64,000 bases of DNA from Erwinia sp. SLM-02 (GTDB lineage: Bacteria; Pseudomonadota; Gammaproteobacteria; Enterobacterales; Enterobacteriaceae), in assembly GCF_037450285.1 (NCBI RefSeq), contig NZ_JAQISN010000002.1:744001-808000 (forward strand), written 5' to 3'. This document shows, in pieces, positions 60,900-64,000 of this stretch; the stretch's first letter is position 1; each line of letters begins with the position of its first letter. A program made the position numbers and the translations under genes. The notes under the pieces were generated by a model that was given only the letters and a program-made list of their open reading frames with translations, did not search any database and was not told where the DNA came from.

Positions 60900-63800
60900 T
60901 CCGCGTCATACCCCAGGTTTGGCGCCAGCCAGCGCTCCACGTCGCTGACCGACATGCTTTTACGCTTCGCGTAGTCTTCAATCTGGTCGCGCTGCAGCTG
61001 CGCCACGGCGAAGTACTTGCTGTCCGGGTGGCTGAAGTACCAGCCGGACACCGACGCCCCCGGCCACATAGCGAAGGATTCGGTGAGCTTCATCCCGGTG
61101 TGGGCTTCCACATCCAGCAGCTGCCAGATCGCTGCTTTTTCGGTGTGCTCCGGGCAGGCCGGGTAGCCGGGCGCCGGGCGGATGCCCTGGTAGTTCTCGC
61201 GGATCAGATCTTCGTTACTCAGGTTCTCGGTGGCGGCAAAGCCCCAGATCACCTTACGCACCCGCTCATGCAGATACTCGGCAAAGCCTTCCGCCAGGCG
61301 ATCGGCCAGCGCTTTAATCATAATTTTGTTGTAGTCGTCGTGCTGCGCGTCGAAGGCTTCCGCCAGCGCATCCTCTTCCAGCCCGCCGGTGACGGCAAAC
61401 GCACCGAGGTAGTCGGCTTTACCGCTGGACTTTGGCGCAACGTAATCGGCCAGGCAGTAGTTCGGGAAGTCCGTCTTCTCTGTCTGCTGGCGTAAGTGAT
61501 GACTCACTTGCAAAACTTCGGTACGCGACTCATCGCGGTATATTTCAACGTCGTCCCCCACGCGGTTGGCCGGGAAAATCCCCACCACGCCGCGCGGATT
61601 GAGCGTACCGTCGGCGCTGAGCTGGTCCAGCATGGCGTTGGCATCGGCAAACAGGCGCTTTGCCTCTTCACCCACCACCTCATCCTCGAGAATGCGTGGA
61701 TATTTCCCCGCCAGCGACCACGTCATAAAGAACGGCGTCCAGTCGATGTAGTTGCGCAGGGTTTCGATGTTAGCACTCACTTCGCTTACGCCCAGCCGGT
61801 GCGCTGGCGGTGGAGTGTAGTTTTCCCAGTCAAACGAGAATGCGTTATCGCGCGCGGCCTGCAGGCTGACCGGCGGCGTGCGCGGCTTTTTGCGCGCGTG
61901 CTGAATGCGCACGGTGTCGTACTCTTTCCGCGTGCGGGCGACAAAATCATCGTACTGCGTCGCCGACAGCAGAGAGGACACCACGCCAACGGTCCGTGAG
62001 GCGTTCTGTACGTACACCGTCGGTCCGCTGTAGTTCTGTTCGATCTTCACCGCCGTGTGCGCCTTCGAGGTGGTCGCTCCGCCGATCAGCAGCGGCAGGG
62101 TGAAGCCCTGGCGCTCCATCTCCTTCGCCACGTTGACCATTTCGTCCAGCGACGGCGTGATCAGCCCGGACAGGCCAATAATATCGGCATTGACCTCGCG
62201 GGCGGTTTTCAGAATTTTGTCACTCGGCACCATCACGCCAAGATCGATAATTTCGTAGTTATTACACTGCAATACCACGCCGACGATGTTTTTACCGATG
62301 TCGTGCACGTCGCCCTTCACCGTCGCCAGCACGATTTTGCCGTTGGTGCTGCCCTTCTCTTTGCTGGCTTCGATATAGGGTTCCAGGTAAGCCACCGCCT
62401 GCTTCATCACGCGGGCGGATTTCACCACCTGCGGCAGGAACATTTTGCCTTCGCCGAACAGATCGCCGACCACGTTCATTCCGGCCATCAGCGGGCCTTC
62501 GATCACCTCAATCGGCCGGGTCGAGAGCTGACGGGCGGCTTCGGTATCTTCTTCAATAAACTCGGTGATGCCTTTCACCAGCGAGTATTCCAGACGCTTA
62601 GCCACTTCCCAGCCGCGCCACTCGGCCTGCTGCTTGTTGCTGTCGTCATCGGCTTTGCTGCCGCGGTATTTTTCCGCCAGCTCCAGCAGGCGCTCGGTGC
62701 CGTCGTCGCGGCGGTTCTGCACCACGTCCTCTACCGCTTCACGCAAATCGTCGGGCAGATCGTCATAAATCGCCAGCTGACCGGCGTTCACAATGCCCAT
62801 ATCCATACCGTTGCGAATGGCGTGATAGAGGAATACGGCGTGAATGGCTTCACGCACCGGGTCATTCCCGCGGAAGGAGAACGACACGTTGGACACGCCG
62901 CCGGAGATCATCGCGTGCGGCAGTTCGCGCTTGATGTCCTCACAGGCGCCGATAAAGTCCACCGCGTAGTTGTTGTGTTCTTCAATACCGGTCGCCACGG
63001 CGAAGATATTCGGGTCAAAGATAATATCTTCCGGTGGGAAACCCACCTCTTCGGTCAGCAGCTTATAGGCGCGGCGGCAGATTTCGATTTTTCGTGCACG
63101 GGTATCCGCCTGCCCGGTTTCATCAAAGGCCATCACCACCATCGCGGCACCGTAGCGCCTCACCAGCCGGGCGTGATGCAGGAACGGCTCTATGCCCTCC
63201 TTCATCGAGATAGAGTTCACGATCCCCTTGCCCTGGATGCACTTCAGGCCTTTTTCGATCACCTCCCACTTCGAGGAGTCGATCATAATCGGCACGCGGG
63301 CGATATCCGGCTCGCCGGCAATCAGGTTAAGGAAGCGCACCATCGCCGCCTCGGCGTCGAGCATCCCTTCATCCATGTTGATGTCGATAACCTGCGCGCC
63401 GCTTTCTACCTGCTGGCGGGCAACGTCCAGCGCTTCGTTGTATTTCTCTTCTTTGATCAGCCGTTTAAATTTCGCTGACCCGGTGACGTTGGTACGTTCA
63501 CCGACGTTAACAAACAGCGTATCGCCGCTGATGTTCAGCGGCTCCAGCCCGGAAAGACGGCAGGCCACCGGCACCGCAGGCAGCGGGCGCGGAGCCACGC
63601 CCTCGACCGCCGCCGCCATCGCGGCAATATGTTCCGGCGTGGTGCCGCAGCAGCCGCCGACGATATTCAGGAACCCGGAACGCGCCCATTCACCGATCTG
63701 TTCCGCCATGATTGTGGCATCCAGATCGTATTCACCAAAGGCGTTGGGCAGACCGGCGTTAGGGTGAGCTGACACATAGCTTTCGGCGATGCGCGACAGC

Positions 63801-64000
63801 TCGGCCACGTACTGGCGAAGCTCGTCCGGGCCCAGCGCACAGTTCAGGCCGAAGGAGAGCGGCTCTGCGTGGCGCAGCGAGTTGTAGAACGCTTCGGTGG
63901 TTTGCCCGGAGAGCGTTCGGCCGGAGGCATCGGTAATGGTGCCGGAGATCATCAGCGGCAGCGAAACGCCCAGCGCCTCGAATTCGGTTTGTACGGCGAA
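60896..64000 (-). CDS. metH: Cobalamin-dependent methionine synthase MetH (5' end beyond window)
   Basis: The last 1034 codons of the roughly 1230-residue enzyme that methylates homocysteine using methyl-tetrahydrofolate and cobalamin. The frame is open to the window edge and the N-terminal part is missing. Visible in order are the zinc Cys pair in GGCCGTTPEH, the folate-domain stretch VNVGERTNVTGSAKF, the cobalamin-binding DVHDIGKNIVG with His as lower ligand, and the reactivation domain with RPAPGYPACPEH. It ends in NLGYDAD. A MetR/MetJ-type promoter would lie outside. It normally abuts yjbB; here it is convergent with the GntR gene. Confidence 0.97.
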   Translation of the reverse strand, partial: FAVQTEFEALGVSLPLMISGTITDASGRTLSGQTTEAFYNSLRHAEPLSFGLNCALGPDELRQYVAELSRIAESYVSAHPNAGLPNAFGEYDLDATIMAEQIGEWARSGFLNIVGGCCGTTPEHIAAMAAAVEGVAPRPLPAVPVACRLSGLEPLNISGDTLFVNVGERTNVTGSAKFKRLIKEEKYNEALDVARQQVESGAQVIDINMDEGMLDAEAAMVRFLNLIAGEPDIARVPIMIDSSKWEVIEKGLKCIQGKGIVNSISMKEGIEPFLHHARLVRRYGAAMVVMAFDETGQADTRARKIEICRRAYKLLTEEVGFPPEDIIFDPNIFAVATGIEEHNNYAVDFIGACEDIKRELPHAMISGGVSNVSFSFRGNDPVREAIHAVFLYHAIRNGMDMGIVNAGQLAIYDDLPDDLREAVEDVVQNRRDDGTERLLELAEKYRGSKADDDSNKQQAEWRGWEVAKRLEYSLVKGITEFIEEDTEAARQLSTRPIEVIEGPLMAGMNVVGDLFGEGKMFLPQVVKSARVMKQAVAYLEPYIEASKEKGSTNGKIVLATVKGDVHDIGKNIVGVVLQCNNYEIIDLGVMVPSDKILKTAREVNADIIGLSGLITPSLDEMVNVAKEMERQGFTLPLLIGGATTSKAHTAVKIEQNYSGPTVYVQNASRTVGVVSSLLSATQYDDFVARTRKEYDTVRIQHARKKPRTPPVSLQAARDNAFSFDWENYTPPPAHRLGVSEVSANIETLRNYIDWTPFFMTWSLAGKYPRILEDEVVGEEAKRLFADANAMLDQLSADGTLNPRGVVGIFPANRVGDDVEIYRDESRTEVLQVSHHLRQQTEKTDFPNYCLADYVAPKSSGKADYLGAFAVTGGLEEDALAEAFDAQHDDYNKIMIKALADRLAEGFAEYLHERVRKVIWGFAATENLSNEDLIRENYQGIRPAPGYPACPEHTEKAAIWQLLDVEAHTGMKLTESFAMWPGASVSGWYFSHPDSKYFAVAQLQRDQIEDYAKRKSMSVSDVERWLAPNLGYDAD

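Noticed and set aside
1..64000. tRNA or rRNA genes, insertion sequences, integrases or prophage
   Set aside because: None recognised in intergenic regions or among coding sequences, even at the accessory loci.

Overview
The window is enterobacterial chromosome, GC-rich and gene-dense. Almost every gene has a clear Escherichia coli counterpart. Gene order (dnaB-qor-pspG-dusA-zur-yjbJ-dinF-lexA-dgkA-plsB-ubiAC-mal-psiE-yjbHGFE-pgi-lysC), a RyhB sRNA beside yhhY, a lysine riboswitch on lysC, and Fur, LexA, GlpR, MalT and Rcs-type sites all point to Enterobacterales. An Erwiniaceae-like lineage (Erwinia/Pantoea) is my best guess. That assignment is inference; there is no rRNA or other decisive marker here.

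Layout. 1-12.7 kb: 3' part missing dnaB, qor, pspG with a sigma-54 promoter, dusA, zur, an AT-rich island with a short-chain dehydrogenase (4.1-5.4 kb), yjbJ, the lexA-dinF SOS unit, dgkA/plsB (phospholipid synthesis) and ubiCA (ubiquinone). 12.9-20.4 kb: the divergent maltose regulon (malK-lamB-malM and malEFG) around a shared MalT/CRP control region. 20.4-25.4 kb: psiE and the yjbEFGH exopolysaccharide operon with a long AT-rich leader and a distant Rcs-like box. 25.4-30.3 kb: pgi, the lysine riboswitch and lysC, and a PanS-type transporter. 30.3-50.4 kb: a block that lies elsewhere in E. coli K-12: glpEGR/glpD, glgBXCAP, asd, gntRKU, yhhW, ryhB and yhhY. An 8-bp tandem repeat sits just past the ryhB terminator. 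50.4-53.5 kb: an accessory cassette of a LacI-type regulator divergent from an SDR dehydrogenase and a PhyH-type dioxygenase, of unknown substrate. 53.7-64 kb: yjbB and metH, which are neighbours in E. coli, are separated here by a five-gene ABC importer plus phosphodiesterase operon and its GntR/UTRA regulator.

Most interesting is the 205-bp control region of that last operon. It carries a near-consensus Pho box with a -10-like hexamer exactly 10 bp downstream. The Pho box is flanked by two near-identical GntR-type palindromes 73 bp apart. This suggests a PhoB-activated, ligand-derepressed system that imports an organophosphorus compound (phosphonate or phosphodiester), with a PhnA/NPP-like hydrolase made from the same operon. 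Other points worth a look are the rhomboid protease GlpG with a substituted oxyanion-hole histidine, the LacI-SDR-PhyH cassette, and the repeat next to ryhB.
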